A stretch of 64,000 nt of DNA, from contig JANFAH010000039.1 in the NCBI GenBank assembly GCA_024663395.1, positions 233,501-297,500 on the forward strand, written 5' to 3'. How positions within the stretch are numbered: the stretch's first letter is position 1; each line of letters starts with the position of its first letter. This DNA is from Pisolithus tinctorius. Lineage: Eukaryota > Basidiomycota > Agaricomycetes > Boletales > Pisolithaceae. Below the pieces are notes generated by a model, which was given only the letters and a program-made list of their open reading frames with translations, had not been told where the DNA came from and made no database searches. Made by a program: the position numbers and the translations under genes. Positions 34,070 to 44,419 of the stretch are shown one piece after another.

Positions 34070-36378
34070 ATGGCAGTGTCCAACTCTCCGCAAGGTAACC
34101 ACATATGTGCTGAGTGTCTTGGAGAGCCTCATACTCTAATATTAATAGTGTCCTCGTCACGCGGGTGCTGGCCGACCTGGAATAAATGGGTCGTCTATAC
34201 TTGGATGTGCTATGCATTCCATATCATCCTTGTCATCATACATGTCGTGCTGTTGGCGTTGCATAAATTCCGACGGGAGCAAAATGTTGTTGTTCCTTCG
34301 AACATCTCAAATAACGTCGCGTCTGTCACAGTCACAACCACTTTACTGGTATTCAGCACGGTGAGCTTTTATGTATACATGCTATCTTTCTCTCGAGTAA
34401 AACGCCTTACGCTCCAGGGGTATGGCGTCCTTCTGGTTTGGTTAACCCAGCGGCTCGCTCTTCGCCGCGACCTCTTGCAGTGCCAAACGCTGACAGCAAC
34501 TCATGACAAGTCTGGGGCGTGGAACGGTCTTGGGGCAGCTGTAAATACCCTTCGGGATCAATGCGAGGTGTCAGCTGCCCCACGTGGTGTGTTCCTCGTC
34601 ACACTTTATCTGGGAGGGATTACCATTCTCCATGTCACATCGGGTGCATTATTGAGCCTTGTGCCGTTCGACAACACCCATGTGGAGAATGTACCCACAC
34701 AGTATGGGATGCTGAACTTGGTGGACCTACCTCTTAATTCTTCCTCTTGGAACACTGCCACAGCCCTCATCCGATCAATTTCAGGGTATCCTCAACTAGA
34801 CACAACCGGGCTGAAGGGTGCTACCCTGTATGAGACGTTGTCAAAGTCGTCAGAGAGATTAGGCTTTGGGAATGCTACGGTTGCTGCAGTTACATTTGGT
34901 GCACAATGCTACTCTCTCTCTAATATCAGTGCTACGATGAATCCCGAGCAGAACGGGAGCTATACTATATCGATGACTGACGGGAACCAACTCCCTGTGT
35001 CCTACTCTCCAGTCTACGGTCTCTGTAGGTTTTCGTTCTTTGCAGCGGAACGAGAATTGACTGTATGTTAGATGAGAACGTGACCAATGTGCTCTATGCA
35101 TACGTACGTTTCAGTCAGGCCAGGCTAACTCGCTACTTACATGAATCCTAGGGAAAGGCAATCACAATTCTCGCCACGCCTCCTATTTTGGATGCAAATC
35201 TCGACAGTGGATCAACTTTTAACATGACTGAGACTCGCCACTCGTCAAATGGTTGTAAGTCTTGAGTTTTCTCCGGCCTTCCGTATTCTCAGGAAAGGGG
35301 TGCTGGACTTTCAGTAAATGATACCGAAATCGTGACAATCCAAGCCATGACATGCGTTCTATCGCTAACGAGCCAACAAGCAACTATTAATGCCTCAACG
35401 AGCGCGCTCCTCAGCGTCAACCCCGTATCTCCACCTCCCAACTCGACGTGGCTTCCTTGGCAGATAAACTCAACAGGGAATCCTGACCCCCAACTAGATT
35501 GGGTAAACGTATTAGACTTCAGTAGAGCATGTTCATACTAACAAGGACCCCTCACAGTTCGGCAGTGCATGGAACTCGTCTGCTATATCGACTGACTTTT
35601 ATGGTCCCACCCATTGTGGAGAGCAAGATTGCCTCTTGAGCTTTTTGGATGAGCAAGTATTTAGTACCCGCGACAAATGGTCATTTTGATGGATGGCCGA
35701 CACAGGTACTTGATGGCGCTTCTAGGCTGGCAATACAATGCTACGGCCCTCAACCCAGCCCCGGGCTCGACCTCCTCCTCCACACTGAGTGACCTCGAAA
35801 CCGCTGTGGGAAATGTAGCAAGTGCTGCTGCGTGGGCTGGTGAGTCTATTATTGATGCACCACGGTTATTCTCACGCCGACTGGACTTCCACTGCAAAGT
35901 TCTTACCACTTCTGGTTACTACACGGAGTCGATCGGAAATTCCTCCGTTGTTCAATCAGCCTTCAAATTGCGTTTGAATGTAAGCATCCGAATTCTTTCT
36001 CGATCGCGGATATTCACTCGCAGTCCTAGATAAATCTCACACAGGTTCGTTAATTTTTTTTGGCATCGATTGACTTGTTCTCCTTACGCCATGGTGTAAT
36101 AGGTCTCCATCGGCCTGTTTACTTCCGTCGCCTTACTGGCGTTGTCTTCGTTCCTGATCCATAGCCCGAGAGTCAATAATGAACACGATGTAGACTCCTG
36201 TGGCATCCTGCAAGTGATGTGGCTTTCCAGCCGTCATGACGCGATACGGAACGAGGTTGCGGCAGCAAAGTCTTCGTCGGTTGATCTCAGACAAGCTGGC
36301 TTTCGCTGTACCACCGCATTTGGGGCCGAAGGGGCGGAGGACGAAGTCAGACCTGCAAAGGGCTCTAACACATGCTAA
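34070..36378 (+). CDS. Orphan multi-pass membrane glycoprotein, copy 1
   Basis: The early exons join in phase: 34070-34094, 34149-34360, 34418-35024, 35072-35103, 35152-35254, 35315-35502 and 35558-35652; further exons end at 36378. The protein opens with a short soluble stretch, then a membrane segment (CYAFHIILVIIHVVLLAL), a second around the exon 2/3 join ending LLVWLTQRLALRRDLL, and a third (LVTLYLGGITILHVTSGALL). A long region with many N-glycosylation sequons follows (NATVAAVTFGAQCYSLSNIS), and then a C-terminal segment (LFTSVALLALSSFLIHS). This family of unknown function is widespread in mushrooms. The intron after nt 35652 has a GC donor (GCAAGT), shared with copy 3. It is followed at the 3' side by an ARG7 relic on the opposite strand. 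Confidence 0.75.
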
Positions 36379-36799
36379 CTTCGAATACTACATGCCACAT
36401 ACATACGCTGCACTGTACTTATTCTGGAGGCTGCGCAGCCGTAGCGTGATGATTGATGTCGACTTGTTCCCATCGCACTACGGCTGATGATTGGGATCCC
36501 AGAGATGTTTTCGCTTCCAGAAGCCAGGTATTACACTTATAAGAAAGTTTACTGTGCACATGTCGGAACGCAGCAGCTCCTGTTGTCGCTGTCGTTAAGT
36601 ACATGTGGACAGGTGAGGCAACTGGATGAGTGGAGGTGCATGTAGAGGTCTTCGGTATGTCCGCGACGATAGATATGGCATACGAAGGTAGACACAACTG
36701 AGCCCCGGACTCAGTGTTTGAGGGTCTTTTTGCCTCCGAGCTCTGAATCTCGACATCTTCACCCGAACCTGCATGCGGCACGTATGTACACTGGGCCGC

Positions 36800-38200
36800 T
36801 CAACGACGATAATCTCCATCGATCCTAACATATTCCTAAAGAAAACGATGGAGATCACATGCTTGTCATAGAAAGGTCTTCACACTCACACCACTAAGAT
36901 CACAGGTCCAATAGCTCGCTCCCTTTTTCCACCCATACCCTGACCACCTGGATCCACCACGATCCCGAACTCCTCCTGCTCCAACACGTTCGATGCGGGT
37001 GCTCCATCGACACCGGCGGGTTCGCCGCCAATGAAGACGGGTAGCGGGGTAGGGTGGGTAGGTGTCGAATTGGCAGGCGGAGAGGGGACAAACGAGACGC
37101 TTACGGTGCTTGGGTCTAGCGCGATTCTGAGGGTCACTGAGCCTGTGGAGGAGAGGATGTGGCCTGAGCTACTGCATCAAGGGACGCATGTGGAAGGTAT
37201 GACGTGGAAGGGTGACTGTACTTGGCATCATTGTCGTAGAGCTGTTTTGACAAGTGTGGATGTTGAGATGGCCGAAGCCACGTAGTGCACGTCAGCATAC
37301 AATGCTGCATTCTGTTCGTTTGTGCATCAGACTATGAACCAGTGAGACCATTTTGTGGGGAACACATACCTCGACGGATACTTCTGCAAATTTGGTGGTG
37401 CCTTCACTGTTCCTCACCACCAGTTTCGCCAGCTCGATCGCAAATGCAGTTAATCCGTCCCTAAAAATGCGATATGCATTCGGATCTGTCCTCTCATCAA
37501 TCCCATCGGTCTTGCTGTTCTGCTCCTTCGGCGCGCCCCATTCGCCAGAGAGATGTTGGTATCGTTGGTCGACATGTCCCCATCCATAGAGATTGAGTTG
37601 AAGTTTCGGTCGACGGCATAGCTCAGAGCCCCCTGCAAACTGCGTGGAGGGACTGGTACATTGGTGAGTATGAGACCAAGAGCGTAACATGTAATAAAGT
37701 AGGCATGGACTCTGGCCTCACCATACGCGGATGAATTATTCCTATCCTCTTATCCATCCCTGCTATGTGGTATGTAGAAAGATGTAGAACCGTTAATCTG
37801 GAACATCCTCACGCGTAGTTTTGGAAATGTATCTGTAGCCATGAACGCACGGCCCACTCCGTGGGTGTAAATGCCACTGCGTATGTGGGCGAGGAAGGGT
37901 CCGATTGAGTGTTGATGACGTTGACGGTGGAAATTATGGGAAGGTTGAGGCCGATGATGCCCCTGGACATCAAGAGTCTCGTTCGCCATCATTGTTATCG
38001 GTTCTTTGCCATTGAGTGAAGGGGGACCGTGCACGCGGAGAAGTGCGTCCCTAGTGCGAACTATCGGCCATGCATCTTCGATACTCTTCTTGCCCATTGG
38101 CACAACCACTATTCACAGCGACAGCGCGCGCAGTGTATCGAGTACTTCCCGCGAGACCGAAACAGCACACATGCGAAGGCTGTGCCAGGATGCGGTGAGA
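36800..38200 (-). pseudogene. ARG7: ARG7 relic a (ornithine acetyltransferase), 5'-truncated
   Basis: Minus-strand sequence parallels the intact ARG7 at 61494-63199. Last exon (36800-36835) encodes EYVRIDGDYRR. Upstream come PLPVFIGGEPAGVDGA and EEFGIVVDPGGQGMGGK, the active-site-side DGDMSTNDT block, and ATDTFPKLRVRMFQINGST. Several frameshifts separate these, and the block corresponding to the self-cleavage site is damaged (NETLDVQGHH in place of NETLVMSTGVIG). Similarity stops at about 38200, so roughly the first 85-95 codons are absent. It lies tail-to-tail with membrane gene copy 1, the same arrangement as the intact ARG7 and the dead copy 4. Confidence 0.85.
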
Positions 38201-38991
38201 ACTCTCTTAGCCTCTCCTTCCTAATCAACCCAGTCTTTGACTGCAGATTATGCAAGGAATAGCTTCGCATCGGAAACACCACAGGATCCTCTTACGTGCC
38301 CATACGTACTAAATGGACAGGCTGTGAAGGGTCGGCCACTCGATTGTCCACAACTAGAAATCTTCAATCGTGGGCCTTGGACAAGGCTGTGGTGACTCCT
38401 GGCAGGTTACATCAATCTGGAGGGAAAACCAGTCCACAGCAACCTCCGTTTGGAAGTGACTTGTCGCAAAACTCCTTTTGCGCTCGGTTAAACACTTATT
38501 GGCCAACGAGAGGGCTTGCTCACATGCGAAAGAGCTGTCAACAGCCGTGTCGCATAGCTGCTTCCCTAGATGCATAGATCAGTTGAACGTAAAAGCTCAA
38601 CTTTCGGCTATGCTTATGTGAACTGCGAACCTCAAGTTCAAGAGGATTTTGCCGCGAGGCTCCACATACAAACCTCGCGTTTGCGCCGCGGAGCATCCGT
38701 TAGTATTGCGCACGCTCGACTTCACTATCCGAGTCAAACCTTGTGATGTATGCGGCAGTTCGGTGGGTGCCATTTCGCGTAGTTGCTTCCATAATCCATT
38801 GTTCTACATCGCCACGCCCTTCCAGTGCTTCAACACCATGCCTTCATCTGGCCCCTTGATAAGAGTGGCATGACCAATGTCGTGCTTTTCCGCTACTGTC
38901 CCATCGCATTCGTTGCATCCCAACCTACTCGTTGAGCGGACTTTCTTCTGCCTTTAGTTTCTTGAGCAGCTAGACTATTGACATTCCAACG
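38201..38991. other. Duplicated junction sequence and AA9 upstream region
   Basis: The segment 38200-38290 ('cctctccttcctaatcaa ... cggaaacaccacagga') recurs next to ARG7 relics b and d. The segment 38290-38400 recurs immediately to the right of transposon 2 (from 50462). Together they show the undisturbed target into which transposon 2 inserted elsewhere. No gene is seen; the last few hundred bases are the probable promoter of the AA9 gene. Confidence 0.5.
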
Positions 38992-40105
38992 ATGATCACC
39001 TTCAATATGGCATCTTTCTTATTTTTGCTCTTTCCCGTTTCTGTGTTGGCACATGGTTTTGTAGGGTCTGTCACTATCGACGGGACGACCTATGAAGGCA
39101 ACATCCCGGGGGGTACAACGAATCCTAGTGTTATTCGACAGGTACTGATCCCTCCCTTCGAGTATCCCAAAATTGTCCTAGGGATAAGGGATCATTTCAT
39201 CGGACTTGGTCACCCAATCTAACAAATGCACCTTGGTCAGGTTTCGACTATCGATCCTGTTAAGGGTGCTACTAATCCGTCATTGAATTGCGGAATGAAC
39301 GCCACGGAGGCTTCAGACGTCGCCAATGCCAACCCCAGCAGCCAAATTCTCATATATTGGGTTGGCGGCTCTACTGGTGATTCAAATGTGCGTCAGAAAA
39401 CCGACCTCGTATCCACTGCTGCAAATAATGCCTTCGCGTAGTGGCCACACAACGTCGGACCTATTATGCATTATATGACCAAGTGTAGTAGCTCCTGTTC
39501 CTCTTACGATTCCGCGAATGCCGAGTGGTTCAAGATCTCCGAGCTTGGACTCGAAACGAGTGACACTTGGTATCTAGCTAATCTGGGTTTGTAACATGCC
39601 TGTTCTTGTTGTCGATCGGGTCTCATGTGTCTTCTTCCCTGACTCTCAGCTGCTGGGGAGCCTGCAAATGTTACCATACCCTCTAACATACAGCCTGGGG
39701 ATTACTTGCTACGCTCCGAAATCATCTCCCTTCAACTTGCCACATCTGTCGGCGGTGCCGAGTTCTACCCTGCCTGTATCCAGTTGAGCATTGGAGGTTC
39801 GGGCACTGGTGCTCCGCAAAGCAACGAGGTGTGTCAATTCCCAGGCTGCTACACCGATACGGAAGCCGGAATATACACACCCAATGTCCGTATCACTACC
39901 CAAATTCTACACACGTGTACTGATGGAAACACAGATTTACGACCCTCCGATCAACTACACCTTCCCTGGTCCCCCTGTTGCTGCCTTTGTAAATGGAAGT
40001 TCTGACTCTGGCTCTAGTTCCGGCCCTGGGACGCCAAGTACCGTAGCCACCACCTCACTATTGTGTTCCCTACTGCTTCTGTATACCCTCCCTCATGTAA
40101 CCTAA
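38992..40105 (+). CDS. AA9 lytic polysaccharide monooxygenase, possibly GPI-anchored
   Basis: Exons 38992-39141, 39241-39387, 39442-39586, 39650-39885 and 39935-40105 join in phase to 282 residues. A 20-residue signal peptide (MITFNMASFLFLLFPVSVLA) is followed by His21, the N-terminal copper ligand of AA9 enzymes. A second histidine lies in WPHNVGPIMHYM. The FYPAC tyrosine region and the fold (EWFKISELGL, PGDYLLRSEIISLQLATSV, YTFPGPP) are clear. The usual LRHEIIALH has become LRSEIISLQ, so the outer-sphere His is Gln. The C-terminus is a Ser/Gly linker ending in a hydrophobic tail (TTSLLCSLLLLYTLPHVT), as in GPI signals; no CBM1 is present. AA9 enzymes oxidatively cleave cellulose or hemicellulose outside the cell. 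Activity is uncertain given the substitution. Confidence 0.85.
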
Positions 40106-41229
40106 AAGTATCCACTAACACATCTTCCGTATATGCGCCGTCCCCCACTTCCCCTCGTCCGTCCCCGATGCCACATCAACTTTCCCACCTTCGTCTCCAC
40201 CCACAGGAAGCCAGACATGTAAGCTGGTTTCTCGCTCTAACCCTACATGCATAGTGGTGAAATGAGTCACGAACCTGAGAACACAAACGTAGATCTGCTA
40301 GGCGGTGGCGTTACTGAAAACTCTGGTGCCTTGTTTGCAGTAGCACTGTGTTACGTTCCCGTGTCATCGGCGGCTTGGGTGCAGCACAGTCTGCACATGC
40401 TGTGGCGTCGGTCCTGCGTACAGATGTCTAACCGAATTGCTTGCTGTGCAAGCTTAGAAGGCCCTATGTGCCATGCAAAATCATCCCGCGGGCAATTTCG
40501 TGTACCAGCTGCTTATTCCGCTCTCTGTCGTTAGCCAGACACATATCCTCTCCGTGTCGTTGTTCGGTGATGTGGTCTTGTTCGCGGGTCGTGCTGCTCA
40601 CTCCCTCGTGTTATTTGTGATTTATTTTATGCTGAGTCCCCCCGCGGGAGGACAATACTGACAGTAATTCTTGACATGAGGTAATCCTACCTGTAATTCA
40701 GCACCACATGTGACACCCATCTCTACGCGGATTGCGGTGGGCATACAACAGGTTAACATGAAAGCCGGGGTGTTGGATAGTAAAGTGGCAAATACCTATA
40801 GCCACAGAAGCATGCTGACCGAAGGCAGGAGGGAAGGATTATTCGAGGAAGATTGCAAAAGATGGCATTTATGTAAGTAAAGTACTTACAAGACCGATGT
40901 CCACAAGGATGTCTCATCGTGAGCTTTCAATCGCACCTCCGCAATGGAATGCTTCGCACACCAGGAATTTCGAGAGCCTCGACCGACGAAGGGATAACTC
41001 TGACGGCTCGTAGAACCTCTCGAAGATATGATATTCTGGTTCACCACCGCACAGACGGAGGGATTTGTGTCACCACCTAGGCCTTTAGTGAGATAGAGCT
41101 CCATTTCCAACCCCATAATAATGAGTGTGTGCTCAGTACTCAAGTTCATTACTCAGTGGTTCACGTCGAGATATTGAAACTTTGTAGGGCTTGGGCCATT
41201 GCTTGATTATTCTACAGTGATCGGCCAAC
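40106..41229. other. Intergenic; fragment of the arm-B flank near its end
   Basis: No supported gene. The final part (about 41160-41213) matches 57985-58030 and the flanks of transposon 1, giving a second empty copy of that transposon's target. The stretch 40650-41160 has no recognisable content. Confidence 0.45.
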
Positions 41230-41482
41230 GCTGTCTTGGGACATCAAGAGTCCCGTCTAGTCTCGTTCGCCGCCACTGTCGTCGGTTCTTTGCCATCGAG
41301 TGAAGGCCTGGGACCGTGCACGCGGAGAAGTACGTCCCCGATGCGAACTACCGGCCATGCATCTTCGATACCCTTCTTGCCGCTTGGCACAACCGCTGTT
41401 CACAGCGACAGCGCGTGTGCATTGAGTACTTCCCACGAGACCGAAACGGGCACACATGCGAAGGTTGTGTCAGGATGCGGTG
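41230..41482 (-). pseudogene. ARG7: ARG7 relic b
   Basis: About 250 bp closely similar to 37960-38200 (relic a), corresponding to codons ~90-170 of ARG7 on the minus strand. It shares relic a's upstream breakpoint: the sequence after 'gatgcggtgagaa' continues 'ctctcttagcctctccttcctaatcaa' in both, unlike intact ARG7. It is thus a copy of an already truncated pseudogene. Transposon 2 starts 92 bp further on. Confidence 0.8.
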
Positions 41483-41573
41483 AGAACTCTCTTAGCCTCT
41501 CCTTCCTAATCAAACCAGTCTTCGACTGAAAATTATGCAAGGAATAGCTTCGCATCGGAAACACCACAGGACT

Positions 41574-41584
41574 TGTCGGAAAAT
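41574..41584 (+). repeat. Left terminal inverted repeat of transposon 2
   Basis: TGTCGGAAAAT, perfectly matched in inverted orientation at 50450-50460. Beyond 11 bp the two ends diverge. Confidence 0.85.
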
Positions 41585-41614
41585 CTGTATATTAGTTTCA
41601 ATGCATCACAAGCG

Positions 41615-41880
41615 ATTGCAATGCCCGCAATCAAATGCGTAATTAAAATGGCATTGCAATACTAAAGTTTTCTACGTAATCGGACTTACAATAGGCATTG
41701 CTATGGCATAGCAAGGTAATATTTGGGGGTCAATAGTACAAACATAGTGCCATCACCCCTACATTGCAATGCAATTATAATGTAATTATAATGATTGTTA
41801 TGATAGCCTTGTCATGTGATAAGCATCCAGACCCTGGGCACTGCCCATCCTACCATAATCAGACTTGCAATGTATTGCAA
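41615..41880. repeat. Left subterminal ATTGCAAT repeat cluster of transposon 2
   Basis: The palindromic octamer ATTGCAAT occurs at 41615-41622, 41653-41660 and 41763-41770, with near matches (ATTGCTAT, TTGCAATG, ATTGCAAC) up to 41880. The right end has the same kind of cluster. Subterminal repeats of this type are the usual binding sites of CACTA-like transposases; that role is inferred here. Confidence 0.6.
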
Positions 41881-42116
41881 CGAGAGCCGAGGATCGCAAT
41901 ACACTTTGGACTAAGGCAACAAAAATTTTATTATATTATTACCTTTTGGAATCTTATCTTATCACCTGACCACAATTCTATTCTATTCTGATTTTAATCT
42001 ATCTATCTTATCTTTGTCTACTACATGCTATGCTATTAGTATCACCTTACATGGAAATCTTTACTAATACAACCCGTCCCCAATCTAACTAGTAAGTATT
42101 AGTAAGTATTTTTTAT

Positions 42117-42219
42117 TGCTCTCATCAGGATTCGAACCTAAGGACTCGGTGTTAGTTAGTCTAGTGCCGACTAGTAGTGAGGCTTACTTTAGCATGTGTT
42201 ACCATTAGTCCACGCGACC
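42117..42219 (-). other. tRNA-like sequence or SINE head inside transposon 2
   Basis: On the minus strand an A-box-like TGGACTAATGG (42202-42212) is followed by a perfect B box GGTTCGAATCC (42128-42138) in a well-paired T arm (TTAGG/CCTGA). The 5' acceptor strand GGTCGCG has no complementary 3' strand, and the spacing is long (about 60 nt between boxes). It is therefore a tRNA relic or a tRNA-derived short element and not a working tRNA gene. Confidence 0.4.
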
Positions 42220-42345
42220 AATCTTTCTATACAAGCGTCAACACCTCTTAAGGAGCTTTTCAAGACTTAGACAAAATTTTTGAAATTGCGTACAAGTAGT
42301 ATTACAATACACACGCCTGCAACTAACGGTAATGACAATTAGTAG

Positions 42346-44027
42346 CTACTTTGCCCGTCTACCTCTACCGCGACGTCCACTAGACTTATTCCATGCTGTA
42401 GTACCAGTACTGGATTCCACATTATTGCTATTGGTGGTAGCTGAGTCGGTGGTATTGCCCATGCCAGGAGCAGGGGTGGATGTTGCAATGACGTGAATAT
42501 TCACATCGCCGATTGAGACTGAATCCGGAGTGGACAGACCAGAGCTACTTTCGTGAACGTTGGAATCAGCGGCAGCTACCTCATCTGTATCATCATCTGA
42601 CAACGCAGTGGCATCCATTGCTGCCATGGCAGCATTGATCTCCGCAGACAGGTCCTCCATCGCACTGGTCTTGGACTTGGTAGCCCCATTGGGATTCCCA
42701 AACACGAAGTGATTCATCTCTGCGACAACGTTCTGGATGTGACGACCCGTCCACTTGGTGATAAGCACTTGTTTGTACGCGCGGAACACTTGATAGTAGT
42801 CGATTTTTGAGATTTGTCCGCAGCCATTCCCTGGGAACTCTTTGTCGGGTGAAAGTAGAAACATACACTATAATGACGGGGATTGAATCAGTGACGTGCG
42901 GTGCTGTATCGATGCAAGCAATTTACTTACCACCGTGGCCGCCCACGCAATAGACCCCGGTGTCACTGCAGTGACCTTCCATTTCTGCCCGTTTGTCCTT
43001 GGCCCACCACGACGAACAAAGCCTTCCGTGAGGGACATCTTGCCCCACAGCGCTCCCTTCAAAATCTTTTCCTTGTCAGTGCAAACTTAGAGCGGTAGTA
43101 GTTTCGAACACACCAGAGCGAGCGGCTTCCAGTTCATGAATGGTTTGCGCACATCAACCTTCATGTCCTTGAACAGAAAAGGGAACCAGATGGTGAAGCG
43201 TTGGTTAGGAGTGCCCACATCGTTAACACCAAGCATCTTGACGATTTCAGGAACTTCGAGACGAGACGCAACTGGCAGGAAGTGGTTCTTCGGTAGCCCA
43301 AAGATTTCATGGGCGTTGTCACGTAGTTTGTAGAGAATGTCAGAACGACCGTTTTGCATCGCCTGCGTGAACTAGGATCTTGTCAGCACAGAAGAACCAA
43401 GCAACAAGTGTGAACGTACGACGTCGAGAAAGAAATGTGTATGTCTCAATCTACGTAGATGTTCCGGGAGAATCGAGTCAAGCTCTGCGACGAGACTGTG
43501 TTCCTCCGCTGCAGCGCTGGCATAATGCTCAGCTGTTGCAAATACGGGAGCGGGGGACATAGACAACTCAGACATTGCGTTAGTTAGTGGTGTTCGCGGC
43601 AAGAACATCTCCATCATGACAGCGTACTTCTTCCCAAGCATCTTGATCTCACTATCATATGCGATAACGTCGGCAGGAATGTCTTTCGTAGACCGGCGTG
43701 TTTTGTTTGCCTCGAGGACGGTATTCTTCTCCAGTAGCTCTCGATTGCGGGATTTCTCTACATCGAGTTGCAGTTGGACGGCCTTCAACGCCTGTGAAGC
43801 AGTCAGTAAGAGCAGGAATTTGCATAGGCACGGGTACGAGCCTCTGCAAGACCACCACTGCCGTCTCTTGACCCAGCTGACGCACTCGTGGTCCATTGGT
43901 TACCTTCACCAGCGTCGGCTTCATCCAAGTCAGCGAGTGCAGACAGAGAGCGCCCACTGAGATTCATAATGGATGTGCTCAGAACACGTAGACAGAGCGT
44001 AAGGGGACTGGGCAGTGGGGTCGTCAA
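42346..44027 (-). CDS. Accessory protein of transposon 2, DUF6698-like
   Basis: Minus-strand exons at about 43803-44027, 43430-43795, 43110-43365, 42930-43075 and 42346-42868 form a multi-exon gene; exact splice sites were not all resolved. The N-terminal part is a coiled coil (LKAVQLQLDVEKSRNRELLE). The middle contains SDILYKLRDNAHEIFGLPKN and a conserved-looking block (WKVTAVTPGSIAWAATV ... FLLSPDKEF ... YYQVFRAYKQVLI), reminiscent of the basidiomycete DUF6698 proteins. The C-terminus is a Ser/Thr/Asn-rich tail ending in a basic GRRGRGRRAK. Co-orientation with the transposase inside the same terminal repeats suggests an element-encoded protein of unknown function. Confidence 0.6.
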
Positions 44028-44419
44028 TCAGTTTCTTGACGACCTTTTGAATGTGGGAGTGGTGCGTACGCTACTGACCCTGACCAAAAAAATAGCGCAC
44101 CGCGATGCAGCCATGATGCCTCTTACCGAAGGGCTGGTGCGTAATATCAGGTCAGACGAACCTCATGGCAAGGGAAAGTCACCATAGATCCATGGCTATG
44201 CCATCCTTACTGGGGAAAGGCATATTGAATTCGGTAGAGGATTGCAGGGGCTAGGAACGGACGGAACATAAAATAGTAGGCTGCTGCAGAATTGGGGCAC
44301 AGGGAAGCGGCACGACGGAGGCCACTAGTGAGTGCAGGATGGCGATGCGAACGACGGTGCATGTGGAGTCAACGAGGTACTGCTTAAACTGGTTAGAACC
44401 CAGGGTTAGCATGACGACC
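44028..44419. other. Spacer within transposon 2
   Basis: Between the accessory gene and the FAS2 fragment. I see no frame with recognisable content. Confidence 0.4.

Larger units (their letters stand above)
25809..36437 (+). repeat. Inverted-repeat arm B1 (orphan membrane gene copy 1 and flanks)
   Basis: From about 25809 ('ctatcctcgagtggattgg') to about 36437 ('gaggctgcgcagcc') this region is repeated, inverted, at 54590-58770, except for the 6.4-kb transposon at 26562-32981 that is present only here. The repeat includes the membrane-protein gene, its promoter with TATA box, and about 1.6 kb upstream. A short open stretch near 25800-26100 (LEWIGIEDSTSALGLAVI) is partly conserved in both copies but ends at a stop in both, so I treat it as a relic of an unknown gene. 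Confidence 0.85.

Noticed and set aside
42117..42219. Functional tRNA gene
   Set aside because: A and B boxes and the T arm are present, but the acceptor strands do not pair and the spacing is too long. It is kept only as a tRNA-like relic.
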